A stretch of DNA of 64,000 nucleotides from an uncultured Duncaniella sp. (lineage in GTDB: Bacteria; Bacteroidota; Bacteroidia; Bacteroidales; Muribaculaceae), in NCBI RefSeq assembly GCF_910577345.1, contig NZ_CAJTMT010000002.1, positions 162,410-226,409 on the forward strand. Reading direction: 5' to 3'. The notes under the pieces are model-generated. The model ran no database searches. It had not been told where the DNA came from and worked only from the letters and a program-made list of their open reading frames with translations. Positions 52,680 through 62,543 of the stretch are shown here, in pieces. Position 1 is the first letter of the stretch, and the number at the start of each line of letters is the position of its first letter. A program made the position numbers and the translations under genes.

Positions 52680-53846
52680 TTAGGAGTGTTGGGTGAGGAG
52701 GGTGCAGATGCGTTCGAGGCCTTCTTCGAGGGTGTTGCGCGGGCAGGCTATGTTGAAGCGGACGTAGCCGTCGGCTCCATACATCACTCCTGAGTTGATC
52801 CAGACTCTCGCTTCGTCGAGAAGGTGTTTGACAAGTGCGTCGGAGCCAATACCAAGTGCGGAGATGTCGACCCAGGGGAGGTATGTGGCTTCAAGGGTCG
52901 CAATGGGACACTGCGGCAAGTGGTTGAGCATATACTCGCGGAAGAAGAGGTAGTTCTCATGGAGATATGTGCGCAGTGCTTCGAGCCATTCACTTCCCTC
53001 GGAAGAATATGCAGCACGGAGAGCTACAACGCCGAATGGATTGACATCGCAGACCTCATTGATGTTGACCGCACGGTCGATACGTGCACGCTTTGACTCG
53101 TCGGGAGCGATGATGTTGGCAATCTGGAGTCCGGCGATGTTGAATGCCTTTGACGGGGATACGCATACTGTGGCCTTCGGGTCGACTGTGCCGTAGGGTG
53201 TGTAGCGGTAGCCGGGCATTGTCAGTTCATTGTGGATTTCGTCGCTGATGACGGTGACGTTGTGGCGATGGCAGATGTCGCGGACTTTCTCCAGTTCTTC
53301 GCGTGTCCAGACACGTCCGGCGGGGTTGTGGGGATTGCAGAGGAGCATGAGGACGTTGGAAGGATCGGAGGCAAGCTGTTCGAGCCCTTCGAAATCCATG
53401 TCGTAGGTGAATTCGCTTGAAGAGATGTCGCGACGGAGGAGAGGATTCTCAACGACTTTGCAGCCATTGTTGCGAATGGAGGAGAAGAAGCAATTGTAGA
53501 CAGGAGTCTGGACAATCACTCCGGAGCCAGCGGAAGCCAGAGCCTTGATGATTGCGGAGAGGGCGGGCACTATGCCGGGGATATATATGACATCGCTGCG
53601 GTCAAAGGTATAGAGGTGACGGGAACTGAACCAGTCGATAAGCGCGTCATAGTAGTTCTCATCAACGTATGTGTAGCCGAAAACACCGTGGTCAACCCTG
53701 CGGCGCAGAGCATCGAGGATGCATGGAGCTGCCTGAAAGTCCATGTCTGCGACCCACAGGGGAATCACATCGTGACGTGAATCCCACTTGCAGGATCCGG
53801 TGCCGCGCCGAAGTACGATTTTGTCGAAATTGAAGTCTTGAGCCAT
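52680..53846 (-). CDS. patB: PatB/MalY-type PLP-dependent C-S lyase
   Basis: 388 residues, fold type I aminotransferase-like cystathionine beta-lyase. N-terminus NFDKIVLRRGTGSCKWD and IPLWVADMDF are typical of MalY/PatB, with LLCNPHNPAGRVW (cofactor/substrate Asn) and SPSKAFNIAGLQ (PLP Lys). It cleaves cystathionine or related cysteine conjugates to pyruvate, ammonia and a thiol. In the MalY family a regulatory role is also known. Single gene; downstream of it lie only repeats, then the MATE gene. Confidence 0.9.
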   Translation of the reverse strand: MAQDFNFDKIVLRRGTGSCKWDSRHDVIPLWVADMDFQAAPCILDALRRRVDHGVFGYTYVDENYYDALIDWFSSRHLYTFDRSDVIYIPGIVPALSAIIKALASAGSGVIVQTPVYNCFFSSIRNNGCKVVENPLLRRDISSSEFTYDMDFEGLEQLASDPSNVLMLLCNPHNPAGRVWTREELEKVRDICHRHNVTVISDEIHNELTMPGYRYTPYGTVDPKATVCVSPSKAFNIAGLQIANIIAPDESKRARIDRAVNINEVCDVNPFGVVALRAAYSSEGSEWLEALRTYLHENYLFFREYMLNHLPQCPIATLEATYLPWVDISALGIGSDALVKHLLDEARVWINSGVMYGADGYVRFNIACPRNTLEEGLERICTLLTQHS

Positions 53847-54009
53847 AGTTTATTGTATTAAAAAAATTTCAGATTCCTATCCATTGTATATCCTGAAAAA
53901 AGGAGATGCAAAAGTACAAGTAAAACAAAAGTAGTAATAAAAATTTAAATGCTTTTGTATCTTCGGAAGTTTTGTGGTCTTGTATCAAATACAATGATGG
54001 CTTGCTTCA

Positions 54010-54039
54010 TTAAGAGGGTGCAGCCAAAGACCCTCTTAA
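54010..54039 (-). terminator. Hairpin after the DUF3737 gene
   Basis: TTAAGAGGGT / ACCCTCTTAA, perfect 10-bp arms with a 10-nt loop, directly beyond the stop codon. A long T-run is absent. Confidence 0.6.
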
Positions 54040-54043
54040 ACTT

Positions 54044-54907
54044 CTAAATTTCGGTCGTGATTTTGCAGTCGGCGGGGGAAAGCACGTTGGCATCAATGAT
54101 TGTATCGCCGATGGAACGGGCTTTCAGAGAGCCGGTGCGAGGATTCTTTATGCTTGTAATGGCGGAGTTGACGGTTGCGGTGAGCGATGAGTCCTCGAAA
54201 GCGAGGTCGGCATCATCAGCCATTGTGCAATCCTCCATGATGAGGTTCTCACAGTAACAGAGGGGCTGGGTTCCGGAGATGCGGCAGCGCACGAGGCGGA
54301 GATTCTTTGAATACCAAGCAAGATATTCGCCTGTCAGCTCAGAGTCATAGACTGTGACATTCTCGGTGTTCCAGAATGCGTCCTTTGAGTCAATCACGGC
54401 ATTGCGGATGACGACGTTGCGGCAATACTGGAATGAGTAGTTGCCCTGCTGACGGTAGCCTGCAATGTCAATGTCGGAGGAGTGCATGAACAGATAGTCG
54501 GCATTGGCAACCTCTACGTTGCGGAGTTTCACGCCACGGCAGTGCCAAAGAGTCTCCTGAGCATCGGGGATGCGCACATTAGTAAGCGAGAGATTGTCCA
54601 TCTCGCGAAACATTTTCGGAGCCTCCACAATGGTGTCGGTCATTGTGAGGTTGCGTGAATACCAAAGGGCTGCTCTTGCACCCGGAGTGAAGAGACAGTC
54701 GCGCACAACGAAGCCGTCGACATGCCAGAAGGGGTATTTACCTTCAAAACGACACTTTTCAGCCACGATGTCGGTGCAGCATTTCAAAGCCGATTCACCT
54801 GCATGGACAGTCACATTGACGAGTTTCAACCCGTGGGAGGCAAACAGGGGACGTTCGCCTCCAAATTCCTTATCTCTAATCTCTTCCATATCTTTAATAC
54901 TTTCCAT
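54044..54907 (-). CDS. DUF3737 right-handed beta-helix-like protein
   Basis: About 287 residues from the ATG at 54905-54907 (MESIKDMEEIRDKEFGGERPLF), where DUF3737 similarity begins; an upstream in-frame start adds 18 unrelated residues. The body is short repeated rungs (GFVVRDCLFTPGARAALWYS, NLSLTNVRIPDAQETLWHCRG, NVVIRNAVIDSKDAFWN, NLIMEDCTMADDADLAFEDS), suggesting a beta-helix. No signal peptide. Function unknown; widespread in gut bacteria. A 16-bp direct duplication (TTTCCATTTTAA twice) spans the start codon. Confidence 0.83.
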   Translation of the reverse strand: MESIKDMEEIRDKEFGGERPLFASHGLKLVNVTVHAGESALKCCTDIVAEKCRFEGKYPFWHVDGFVVRDCLFTPGARAALWYSRNLTMTDTIVEAPKMFREMDNLSLTNVRIPDAQETLWHCRGVKLRNVEVANADYLFMHSSDIDIAGYRQQGNYSFQYCRNVVIRNAVIDSKDAFWNTENVTVYDSELTGEYLAWYSKNLRLVRCRISGTQPLCYCENLIMEDCTMADDADLAFEDSSLTATVNSAITSIKNPRTGSLKARSIGDTIIDANVLSPADCKITTEI

Positions 54908-55096
54908 TTTAAATTCTTTCCATTTTAACTTAAACCCTGATTTGATTCTTTCACACTGCAAAAATACTCAATTTAAAGGAGAAAGAGGTGCGATAATGCA
55001 AAACGCGAAAGAAATGGTAGGAGAAACCGAAAAAAGAGAAAGTGAAGAGGGAAGGGGAAAAGATGGTGGATGAGGTGTGGAGGGGGGAGGGGCAGA

Positions 55097-56485
55097 CTAT
55101 TTGAACTCTGTAGTCCAGCCTCCGCCAAGAACTTTGTAGAGGTTGATGAGTGCAAGATATTCGTCACGAAGGGCATTGCTGACACCAATCTGAGCATCGA
55201 AGTAGCGGCGCTGTGCGTCGAGCACATCAATGTAGTTGAGGGTGCCGGCACGATACTGAAGGTGAGCCAACTGGACGTATTTGACGGTGGCATCGCGAAG
55301 CTCGACCTTGAGTTTGCCGTTCTCTTTCACGCGACGGTAGGTCTCCAATGCGCTGTTGACTTCAGTGAAGGCTGTGATTACCGCTTTTTCATAATCATAA
55401 CGGGCTTGATCATAGACGGCTATCGCAGCTTGATATTTCCGCTTCTTGCGACCGAAATCGAAAACCGAACCGGTGATTGTACCGATTGAATATGTGAAGG
55501 GCGATTTGAAGAAATCGGCAAGCGCATCGTTCTCGAATCCGGGAGTGAAGGCAAGGCGGAGGTTAGGGAAACGGTTGGCGTAATTCACGCCCACATCAGC
55601 CATAGCTGCCGCCAGACGGCGCTCAGCAGCGCGGAGGTCGGGACGACGTTCAAGCAAGGTGGAGGGGATCCCGGCGGGAAGTTTTTCGGGAAGAGTGATG
55701 TTGAGTGCGAGCTGTCCGCGTTCGAGGATTTCACGCGGATATTCACCCATGAGAAGAGTGATGGCGTTGCGAGCCACGGTGACCTGACGTTCGAGGTTCG
55801 GGACGAGCGCGGCTGCAGATGCATATTCCACTTTAGCCTGCTGATAGACAGTCTCTGATGTCAGACCGCCTTCGAAACGGATGCGGGCCTGTTCGAGCGA
55901 TTCCTCGCGGGTGGCAAGTGTCTGACGGACAATGGCAAGCTCATTGTCAAGAGCGATAAGACGGAAGTAGGCGTAGGCAACTTCCGCGATGAGGGTCATG
56001 CGCATGGCGTGGAGGTCTTCGACAGATGCCTGAAAGCGGGCGGCTCCGCGTTTTTTTGCCCATGAAAGCGAACCCCAGAGGTTCATTTCCCAACTGACGG
56101 TGAATTTCAGGTCATATTCAGGATCCTTGGTGGTCCCGGAGCCGCTGTAGTTGTTCGTTTCGTAGTTAGCTCCGGCAAGGCCATTGATTTCTGGATAGAA
56201 ATTGGCCTTGTCGATACCGTAGAGATGACGGGCCTCCTCCACTTTTGCAGCCGACTTGAGAAGGTCGCGGTTGTTGTCGAGGGTCAGACGGATGAGGTGG
56301 CAGAGTGTGGAATCAGCATAGAATTCCCACCAAGCCATGTCGGCTACGCAAGCGGAGTCGGATTCAAGGCCGGGCATATAGGTTTCCGGCATAGTGATGT
56401 CGGCCTGCGTGAGATTCTTGACTCCCGAGCAGGAGGTGAGGGCAATGAGAGCTATAAATATATGTAGAAAGAGTCTTGGTTTCAT
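55097..56485 (-). CDS. TolC/OprM-family outer-membrane efflux lipoprotein
   Basis: 462 residues; lipobox LIALTSC. Two OEP repeats with long helices (~60-260 and ~270-450), for example DLLKSAAKVEEARHLYGIDKA, LQYRAGTLNYIDVLDAQRRYFDA. Forms the trimeric exit duct of the tripartite pump. Its start overlaps the RND gene stop by 4 bp, so it is last in the adaptor-pump-duct operon. Downstream, 54970-55090 is a purine-rich stretch without a gene. Confidence 0.93.
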   Translation of the reverse strand: MKPRLFLHIFIALIALTSCSGVKNLTQADITMPETYMPGLESDSACVADMAWWEFYADSTLCHLIRLTLDNNRDLLKSAAKVEEARHLYGIDKANFYPEINGLAGANYETNNYSGSGTTKDPEYDLKFTVSWEMNLWGSLSWAKKRGAARFQASVEDLHAMRMTLIAEVAYAYFRLIALDNELAIVRQTLATREESLEQARIRFEGGLTSETVYQQAKVEYASAAALVPNLERQVTVARNAITLLMGEYPREILERGQLALNITLPEKLPAGIPSTLLERRPDLRAAERRLAAAMADVGVNYANRFPNLRLAFTPGFENDALADFFKSPFTYSIGTITGSVFDFGRKKRKYQAAIAVYDQARYDYEKAVITAFTEVNSALETYRRVKENGKLKVELRDATVKYVQLAHLQYRAGTLNYIDVLDAQRRYFDAQIGVSNALRDEYLALINLYKVLGGGWTTEFK

Positions 56486-59400
56486 TTTTCAGCAATGGCT
56501 TTGGTGGCTTTTTTGCCACGGTGGGTCAATTTGTTGATGGCTACGAAGAAGAATGGCACGAAAACAATGCCTACGGTAATGGCAACGAGCATACCGAAGA
56601 ATACACCTGTGCCGATGTCGCGTCGGGCGGCGGAACCGGGGCCTGAGGCGAAGAGGAGAGGAAGGAGTCCGAGCATGAAGGCAAGCGATGTCATGACAAT
56701 CGGGCGGAAACGCAGACGGGCTGCAGTGAGCGCGGCATGGACGGCATCGACACCCTTATCGACTTCCTCTTTGGCGAACTCGACAATGAGGATGGCGTTT
56801 TTGGCCACAAGGCCCACGAGCATCACAAGGCCAATCTGGAAATAGATGTTGTTTTCCAGTCCGCATAGCCATATTCCGAGATATGCACCCACTCCTGCAA
56901 TGGGGAGCGAAAGGATGACGGCAAGCGGTACGCTCCAACTCTCATATTGGGCTGCGAGGAAGAGGAAGACAAAGAGAAGGGCGAGTCCGAGCACAAGACC
57001 GGTGTTGCCGCTTTCGTGTTTCTGCTGATAGGAGAGACCGCTCCATTCCACTCCGATGTTCTCAGGAAGTTTTTCGCGGACGATTTTTTCGAGAGCGTCC
57101 ATGGCTTCGCCGGTGCTGTAGCCGTGGGCGGCCTCACCGGAAATCGTAGCGGAATTGAACATGTTGAAGCGTCCGATGGTGCCGGGACCGGTGGTGAAGC
57201 GGGATGTGCCGAGGGATGAGATGGGGACCATGACATTGCCTGTTCCGCGCACGAAGAAGAGGTTGAGATTGTCGCGGCGCGAACGGTAGGGAGCCTCCGC
57301 CTGGATATAGACACGGTAGATGCGGTTGAACATGTTGAAGTCGTTGACATATATCGAACCGGTGAAGGCTTTCATTGTCGAGAAAATGTCGCTGACAGGT
57401 ATGCCCTGCATTTTTGCACGGTCGCGGTCCACATCGAAGTAGAGCTGTGGAATGTCAGCCTGCATGGAAGTGGAGAGGTCGGCGATGGCTGCAGTCATTG
57501 ATGCATAGTGGCGGAGAGTGTCGACGGCGTTCTGGAGGTCGGAATAAGTGGCATCGCCACGGGCTTCCAACACCATCTCGAAACCGCCTGAGCTTCCGAG
57601 ACCCGGGATGATGGCCGGAGTGAAGACGAATGCGCGGCTTTCGGGATATTTTGAAAGTTCGTTGTGGATGCGTGTGCGGATTTCGGATATATCTTCGGTG
57701 GTGCGTTCATCCCAGGGCTTGAGTATGACTGTCATCTGCGAGTGGGCAGGATTTGTGCCTACACGGGGTGAGGAGCCGGTGACGTTGAGGACATATTTCA
57801 CATCGGGGTCTTTCAAGAGATAGTCCATGGCGCGCTCGGTGACCTCACGGCTGCGTTCGATGGTGGAACCTTCGGGTAGTTCGAGTTCGACGGTGAAATA
57901 TCCCTGGTCCTCCTGCGACATGAAGCTCTGCGGCATGAGGGAGTTCATGAGGTAGATGAACACAAGGGCGAGGCCGAAGGCCGTGTACATGCGTTTCGGG
58001 TGATTCAGCACACGGGCGATTGTGCGGCTATAAGACTTGTTGCCACGGTTGAGCCAGATGTTGATGAGGCGGAAGATTTTTGCCTTCTTGTTTTTCGACG
58101 CGGGTTTGAGCAGTTTCGCACACATCACCGGCGAGAGGGTCAGGGCAACAATGGTTGAGATGATGACCGATACGGCGATGGTGATGGTGAACTGGCGGTA
58201 GAGCTGACCGGTGATTCCCGGCAGGAAGCTTACGGGAATGAACACGGCGCAGAGCACGAGCGACATTGCGATGAGCGCGCCGCTGAGGTTGCTCATTGCC
58301 TTGGCCGTGGCCTCGTAGGGACTGAGATGTTCGGTGTTCATGATGCGGTCTACGTTTTCAACGACCACGATGGCATCGTCCACGACTATACCGATGGCAA
58401 GAATCAGACCGAGGAGGGTGAGCATGTTGAGCGAGAAACCGAACATCAGCATCACGCCGAAGGTGCCGACGAGCGAAATCGGGACGGCGATGACGGGGAT
58501 GAGGGTGGTGCGCCAGTTCTGGAGCGAGAGGAAGACCACGAGAATCACAAGCAGCAGCGCCTCGAAAAATGTCCGGTAGACGTGGTGGATGGATTCGGAA
58601 ATATATGTGGTCATGTCGAAGGGAATCTCATAGCTTATACCTTCTGGGAAGTTCTTGGCTATGTTTTCCATCTCCGCTTTGACGGCCTTGGCCACTTCCA
58701 TGGCGTTTGCGCCGGGAAGCATGTTGATGTTGAGGACGGCAGCGTTTCCACCGTTGATACCGCTCTCGGTCGAATAGCTCGATGCTTCGAGCGAGACGCG
58801 GGCAACGTCGCGCAGACGGATGAGGGAGCCGTCGGGGCGCGCACGGAGAACAATGTCCTCGAATTCAGCTACAGACGACAGACGGCCACGCGCGATAATG
58901 GGCATGGTGATGTCGATGTCGGTAGCTGGGGCCTGTCCAAGCGCACCTGCGGCCGACTCGCGGTTTTGGTCCTTCAATGCGCTCTGGATGTCCTGGACGG
59001 TGAGGCCAAGGTCGGCGAGCTTGTCGGGGGCAACCCAGATCTGCATCGCATAGTAGCGGCTGCCGACGTTGCTGACGCTTCCGACACCCGGAATACGGCG
59101 GATGGGGTCGAGGACGTTGAGAGTCGTATAGTTGCTGAGGTAGACCTCGTCGAATTTGGGGTCGTCGGAAAGGATGGTGATGGTCATGAGGCGGCTGGCG
59201 GTCTCCTTGGAGACTGAGATACCGTTCTGCACGACTTCGGCCGGGAGGCGCGACTCGGCCATTTTCACTCGGTTCTGGATGTCGACGGCTGCGAGTTCGG
59301 GGTCAGTGTCAATGTCAAAAGTCACTCGCGCAGTGAAACCGCCTGAGTTTGAGCTTGACGATGACATGTAAATCATACCGGGAGTGCCGTTCAGTTCCTG

Positions 59401-59601
59401 TTCGATGGGAGTGGCGACAGCCTGGGTTACGGTCTGGGCGTCAGCACCGGGGTAAGAGGCGCTGATTTTTACAACCGGAGGGACAATCTGAGGATACTGG
59501 TCGACAGGCAGAAGAGCCAGACCGATTCCTCCGATGATGAATATCACGATGGATATTACTATCGAAAAGACCGGATGGTCAAGGAAAAAATTCTTCTTCA
59601 T
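56482..59601 (-). CDS. RND efflux pump, HAE-1 (AcrB/MexB) type
   Basis: 1039 residues, 12 TM helices and two large periplasmic loops. TM1 begins FFLDHPVFSIVISIVIFIIGGIGLALLPV; TM4 has the proton-relay pair in GIVVDDAIVVVENVDR; conserved GxSxxxx segments near TM6. It takes lipophilic compounds from periplasm and membrane and pushes them through the TolC partner. The adaptor gene ends 2 bp before it, and overlap with the duct gene ensures coupled expression. Confidence 0.96.
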   Translation of the reverse strand: MKKNFFLDHPVFSIVISIVIFIIGGIGLALLPVDQYPQIVPPVVKISASYPGADAQTVTQAVATPIEQELNGTPGMIYMSSSSSNSGGFTARVTFDIDTDPELAAVDIQNRVKMAESRLPAEVVQNGISVSKETASRLMTITILSDDPKFDEVYLSNYTTLNVLDPIRRIPGVGSVSNVGSRYYAMQIWVAPDKLADLGLTVQDIQSALKDQNRESAAGALGQAPATDIDITMPIIARGRLSSVAEFEDIVLRARPDGSLIRLRDVARVSLEASSYSTESGINGGNAAVLNINMLPGANAMEVAKAVKAEMENIAKNFPEGISYEIPFDMTTYISESIHHVYRTFFEALLLVILVVFLSLQNWRTTLIPVIAVPISLVGTFGVMLMFGFSLNMLTLLGLILAIGIVVDDAIVVVENVDRIMNTEHLSPYEATAKAMSNLSGALIAMSLVLCAVFIPVSFLPGITGQLYRQFTITIAVSVIISTIVALTLSPVMCAKLLKPASKNKKAKIFRLINIWLNRGNKSYSRTIARVLNHPKRMYTAFGLALVFIYLMNSLMPQSFMSQEDQGYFTVELELPEGSTIERSREVTERAMDYLLKDPDVKYVLNVTGSSPRVGTNPAHSQMTVILKPWDERTTEDISEIRTRIHNELSKYPESRAFVFTPAIIPGLGSSGGFEMVLEARGDATYSDLQNAVDTLRHYASMTAAIADLSTSMQADIPQLYFDVDRDRAKMQGIPVSDIFSTMKAFTGSIYVNDFNMFNRIYRVYIQAEAPYRSRRDNLNLFFVRGTGNVMVPISSLGTSRFTTGPGTIGRFNMFNSATISGEAAHGYSTGEAMDALEKIVREKLPENIGVEWSGLSYQQKHESGNTGLVLGLALLFVFLFLAAQYESWSVPLAVILSLPIAGVGAYLGIWLCGLENNIYFQIGLVMLVGLVAKNAILIVEFAKEEVDKGVDAVHAALTAARLRFRPIVMTSLAFMLGLLPLLFASGPGSAARRDIGTGVFFGMLVAITVGIVFVPFFFVAINKLTHRGKKATKAIAEK

Positions 59602-59602
59602 C

Positions 59603-60880
59603 TCAATCCTCCTTCTCTTCGGATATTACAACTTCCTTTTCAGCCTCGACAGTCTCCTTGTCCTTCTTGACAGGAGCGGCAACGGGGTTGACCTTCATGC
59701 CGTGGGAGAGTTTATGGTAACCCTCGACTACGATTTTCTCATCCTTGGCCAGTCCGCGCTCGACAATGGTTGTGTTGCCGACCTCAGGACCAAGCTCGAT
59801 GAAACGACGCTCGACGATGCTGTCGGGGCGCACGACAAAGACGTAGGCACCACCTTTTTCAATGACAAGCGCTTTGGTCGGGACCTCGATGGCATCTTCG
59901 CGCACGTCGAGGAGCACTTTGACCTTGGTGAATTCACCGGGGAGAAGACTGTGGTCGGGATTGGGCATCTCGGCGCGGACAGAGAATGTGCCGGTCTTGG
60001 GGTCGACCTGCGGGTCGGCGAAGTCTACGATACCCTTGTGGGGATAGACAGAGCCGTCGGCAAGGGTGATTGTGACAAATGAGTTCCATTTGCGGGAGGG
60101 GTCGGAGCTGCCGAGGTTGACGTTGCGGTCCTTGCTGCGGAGATAGTCCAGAGCGGTCATTGAGAAATCGACCCTTACTGAGTCGCTTTTTACAACTGTT
60201 GCAAGAAGGGACTTGCCTCCCGACGGGCCTACGAGCGTGCCGATGTCGGCCACGCGTTCGGAAATGTAGCCGGAAATCGGGGAGCTTACTCGTGTGTAGC
60301 CGAGGGTGAGTTCGGCTTGTGTGAGGTCAGCCTCGCTGACGATGACTTCTGCGTTTGCTGTCTCGTAGGCAGCGGTAGCGTTGTCGAGGTCGAGCTGTGA
60401 GGCTGCGTTCTGTGCGTAGAGGGGCTTGATGCGCTTCAGGTCGCGTTCGGCTTTCTGAGCTTGTGCGCGGGCTTTGTTGAGCTGTGCACGGGCCTTGTTG
60501 ACATGAGCCTTGTAAAGACGCGGGTCAATGATGAAAAGCGTCTGGCCTTTCTGTATGTAGGAACCCTCCTTGAAAAGCATACTTTCAAGGTAGCCTTCGA
60601 CACGGGCGTGGATTTCGACGAACTGCTGGGCACGGATTCGGCCTACATATTCACCATATATATTTATATTACCGGTCTCGACAGTTTCGACTTCGACTGT
60701 CGGGAGGGGAGGGGTCTGCTGCTTTGGACGGAGGAAAAAGTAGACTGCTGCAACGATGATGAGTATTGCAAGCACTATGACGAGCCAGGCTTTTTTCTTG
60801 TGGGGAGTGTGACCTTTCACTGCCTGAAAACCTGTTGATACTTTTGAACCTAATGATTCACCGATGTGATTAAAATTCAT
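59603..60880 (-). CDS. RND efflux periplasmic adaptor (AcrA type)
   Basis: 425 residues. One N-terminal TM anchor (AWLVIVLAILIIVAAVYFFL) rather than a lipobox, then membrane-fusion-protein parts: biotinyl-lipoyl half (VEIHARVEGYLESMLFKEGSYIQKGQ), alpha-hairpin (~125-200), second lipoyl half (SPISGYISERVADIGTLV), beta-barrel, and a C-terminal highly charged Lys/Glu tail (KKDKETVEAEKEVV) that looks added. First gene of the efflux operon; its promoter lies ~220 nt upstream. No regulator gene is adjacent. Confidence 0.94.
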   Translation of the reverse strand: MNFNHIGESLGSKVSTGFQAVKGHTPHKKKAWLVIVLAILIIVAAVYFFLRPKQQTPPLPTVEVETVETGNINIYGEYVGRIRAQQFVEIHARVEGYLESMLFKEGSYIQKGQTLFIIDPRLYKAHVNKARAQLNKARAQAQKAERDLKRIKPLYAQNAASQLDLDNATAAYETANAEVIVSEADLTQAELTLGYTRVSSPISGYISERVADIGTLVGPSGGKSLLATVVKSDSVRVDFSMTALDYLRSKDRNVNLGSSDPSRKWNSFVTITLADGSVYPHKGIVDFADPQVDPKTGTFSVRAEMPNPDHSLLPGEFTKVKVLLDVREDAIEVPTKALVIEKGGAYVFVVRPDSIVERRFIELGPEVGNTTIVERGLAKDEKIVVEGYHKLSHGMKVNPVAAPVKKDKETVEAEKEVVISEEKED

Positions 60881-61103
60881 GATTAATGTGACGGATTAAA
60901 ATTGCACTGGGGTGAGAACCTTTTAACAATAGTTAAACACATAAGTTTTGAGGAAAGTTGAGAGGGGTTAAGAAAAAGTTTGCTTGCGGGTGTTTGGATT
61001 GGTTGTGAAGTCGAGAATTGCTTACGCATTTTTTTGATTATAATTGCCTGCGCATGATTGACTATATGCGCGTGAATGATTATAAATGTGTTTTATCACA
61101 TTA

Positions 61104-61134
61104 CAAATTTATAAGTTTCCGTTGACTTGTCAAA
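61104..61134 (-). promoter_or_regulatory. Promoter of the efflux operon
   Basis: Minus strand: -33 TTTG (61131-61134), 19-bp spacer, -7 TAAATTTG (61104-61111); leader ~217 nt. Confidence 0.72.
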
Positions 61135-61285
61135 GCATGTGTCAATGAACAGCGCGGATGTGACAATGAAGCACATTCCGATTTTGAAAAATAGGCTCAG
61201 GAGGGGGCTGAGGTCCGAAAAATCGGACGAAAATGGCAATTACGGAAAAATTTCTGTAATTATTCGCTTTTTATTCCGCAAGTTG

Positions 61286-61316
61286 TTTGGACGGATTGAA
61301 AAAATCGCTATATTTG
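61286..61316 (+). promoter_or_regulatory. Promoter of serC-serA
   Basis: TTTG (61286-61289), 19-bp spacer, TATATTTG (61309-61316); leader ~110 nt. Confidence 0.78.
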
Positions 61317-61433
61317 CCGATGATAACACAGCGGTGGAGTCAGAGGAATTTTTTTCGCTCGTTCCATCGCTTTGTCACATTTCAACATTAATAACATCTT
61401 ATCACGACAACTTTTTCCAAAATTATATTATAT

Positions 61434-62504
61434 ATGAAGAAGCATAATTTTTCTGCCGGCCCTTCTATTCTTAGTGAATACACAATTAAGAATACTGCCG
61501 ATGCGATTATCAATTTTGCCAACACCGGACTTTCTCTTCTCGAAGTGTCACACCGTGGCAAAGAGTTTGTAGCCGTAATGGATGAGGCGCAGGCACTCGT
61601 CAAGGAGCTTCTTGATGTGCCCGAGGGTTACCATGTGCTCTATCTCGGCGGCGGTGCCAGCCTTCAGTTCTGCATGGCTCCCTTCAACCTTCTCCGCACC
61701 AAGGCCGGCTATCTCGACACCGGTACATGGGCTGCCAATGCAATCAAGGAAGCCAAGATTTTCGGTGAGGTGGAAGTGCTTGCTTCTTCAAAGGAAGCCA
61801 ACTATACCTACTATCCCAAGGGCTACACCGTTCCTGACGACCTCGACTATTTTCATATCACAACCAATAATACAATCTACGGTACCGAACTCCGCAAGGA
61901 TCCCGATGTGAATGTACCTCTGGTTGCCGACATGTCGTCCGACATTTTCTCTCGTCCAGTCGACGTTTCAAAATATGATCTTATCTATGCAGGCGCCCAG
62001 AAGAACCTCGGTCCTGCCGGTGCGACCCTCGTGATTGTCAAGGAAAGCGCGCTCGGCCATGTCGACCGTGTGATTCCCACTATGCTTGACTACCGCACAC
62101 ATATCAAGAAGGGTTCGATGTTCAACACTCCTCCCGTACTTCCCGTATTCTCCGCACTCCAGACTCTCCGCTACTATAAGGAGATGGGTGGCGTGAAGGA
62201 AATGGAGAAGCGCGACCTTGCCAAAGCCGAGCTCCTCTACAATGCTATTGATGCGTCGAAGATGTTCGTAGGCACTGTCACCGATCCCGAGTCACGCTCA
62301 ATCATGAACGTCACTTTTGTAATGACTCCCGAATACAAGGAGCTTGAAAAGGACTTCGTTGATTTCTGCGCAGCCCGCGGTATTGTAGGCATCAAGGGTC
62401 ACCGTTCAGTCGGCGGCTTCCGTGCTTCGCTCTACAATGCTCTTCCCATCGAAAGCGTTCAGGCTCTCGTCGATGCAATGAACGAATTCGAGAAAACTCA
62501 CTGA
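61434..62504 (+). CDS. serC: Phosphoserine aminotransferase
   Basis: 356 residues, class V PLP aminotransferase. Begins MKKHNFSAGPSILSEYTIKN; PLP Lys in YAGAQKNLGPAG (~residues 180-191), C-terminal VGIKGHRSVGGFRASLYNA. Converts 3-phosphohydroxypyruvate and glutamate to phosphoserine; homologues also serve vitamin B6 synthesis. Co-transcribed with the dehydrogenase gene 39 bp downstream. Confidence 0.96.
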   Translation: MKKHNFSAGPSILSEYTIKNTADAIINFANTGLSLLEVSHRGKEFVAVMDEAQALVKELLDVPEGYHVLYLGGGASLQFCMAPFNLLRTKAGYLDTGTWAANAIKEAKIFGEVEVLASSKEANYTYYPKGYTVPDDLDYFHITTNNTIYGTELRKDPDVNVPLVADMSSDIFSRPVDVSKYDLIYAGAQKNLGPAGATLVIVKESALGHVDRVIPTMLDYRTHIKKGSMFNTPPVLPVFSALQTLRYYKEMGGVKEMEKRDLAKAELLYNAIDASKMFVGTVTDPESRSIMNVTFVMTPEYKELEKDFVDFCAARGIVGIKGHRSVGGFRASLYNALPIESVQALVDAMNEFEKTH

Positions 62505-62543
62505 TTCCACACATCACCCATACATAAATATATATAAGAGACC

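Larger units (their letters stand above)
60881..61433. other. 553-bp divergent regulatory region
   Basis: Contains divergent promoters for the efflux operon (61104-61134) and serC (61286-61316). Two perfect or near-perfect dyads lie between them: GTCCGA-TCGGAC (61213-61228) and a 24-bp AATTACGGAAA-TTTCTGTAATT (61238-61261). A 106-codon plus frame crosses it (61127-61447) but lacks coding character and overlaps serC. Confidence 0.65.

Noticed and set aside
53905..54000. Third copy of the long inverted repeat
   Set aside because: It contains TTTTGTATC-like words, but the arms do not pair and similarity to the two real copies is too low.
54970..55090. Purine-rich tract as a regulatory element
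   Set aside because: Strong A/G bias on one strand is visible, but there is no repeat, hairpin or promoter pattern to support a function.
61127..61447. 106-codon ORF between the efflux operon and serC
   Set aside because: It spans promoters and palindromes, overlaps the serC start and shows no coding pattern.
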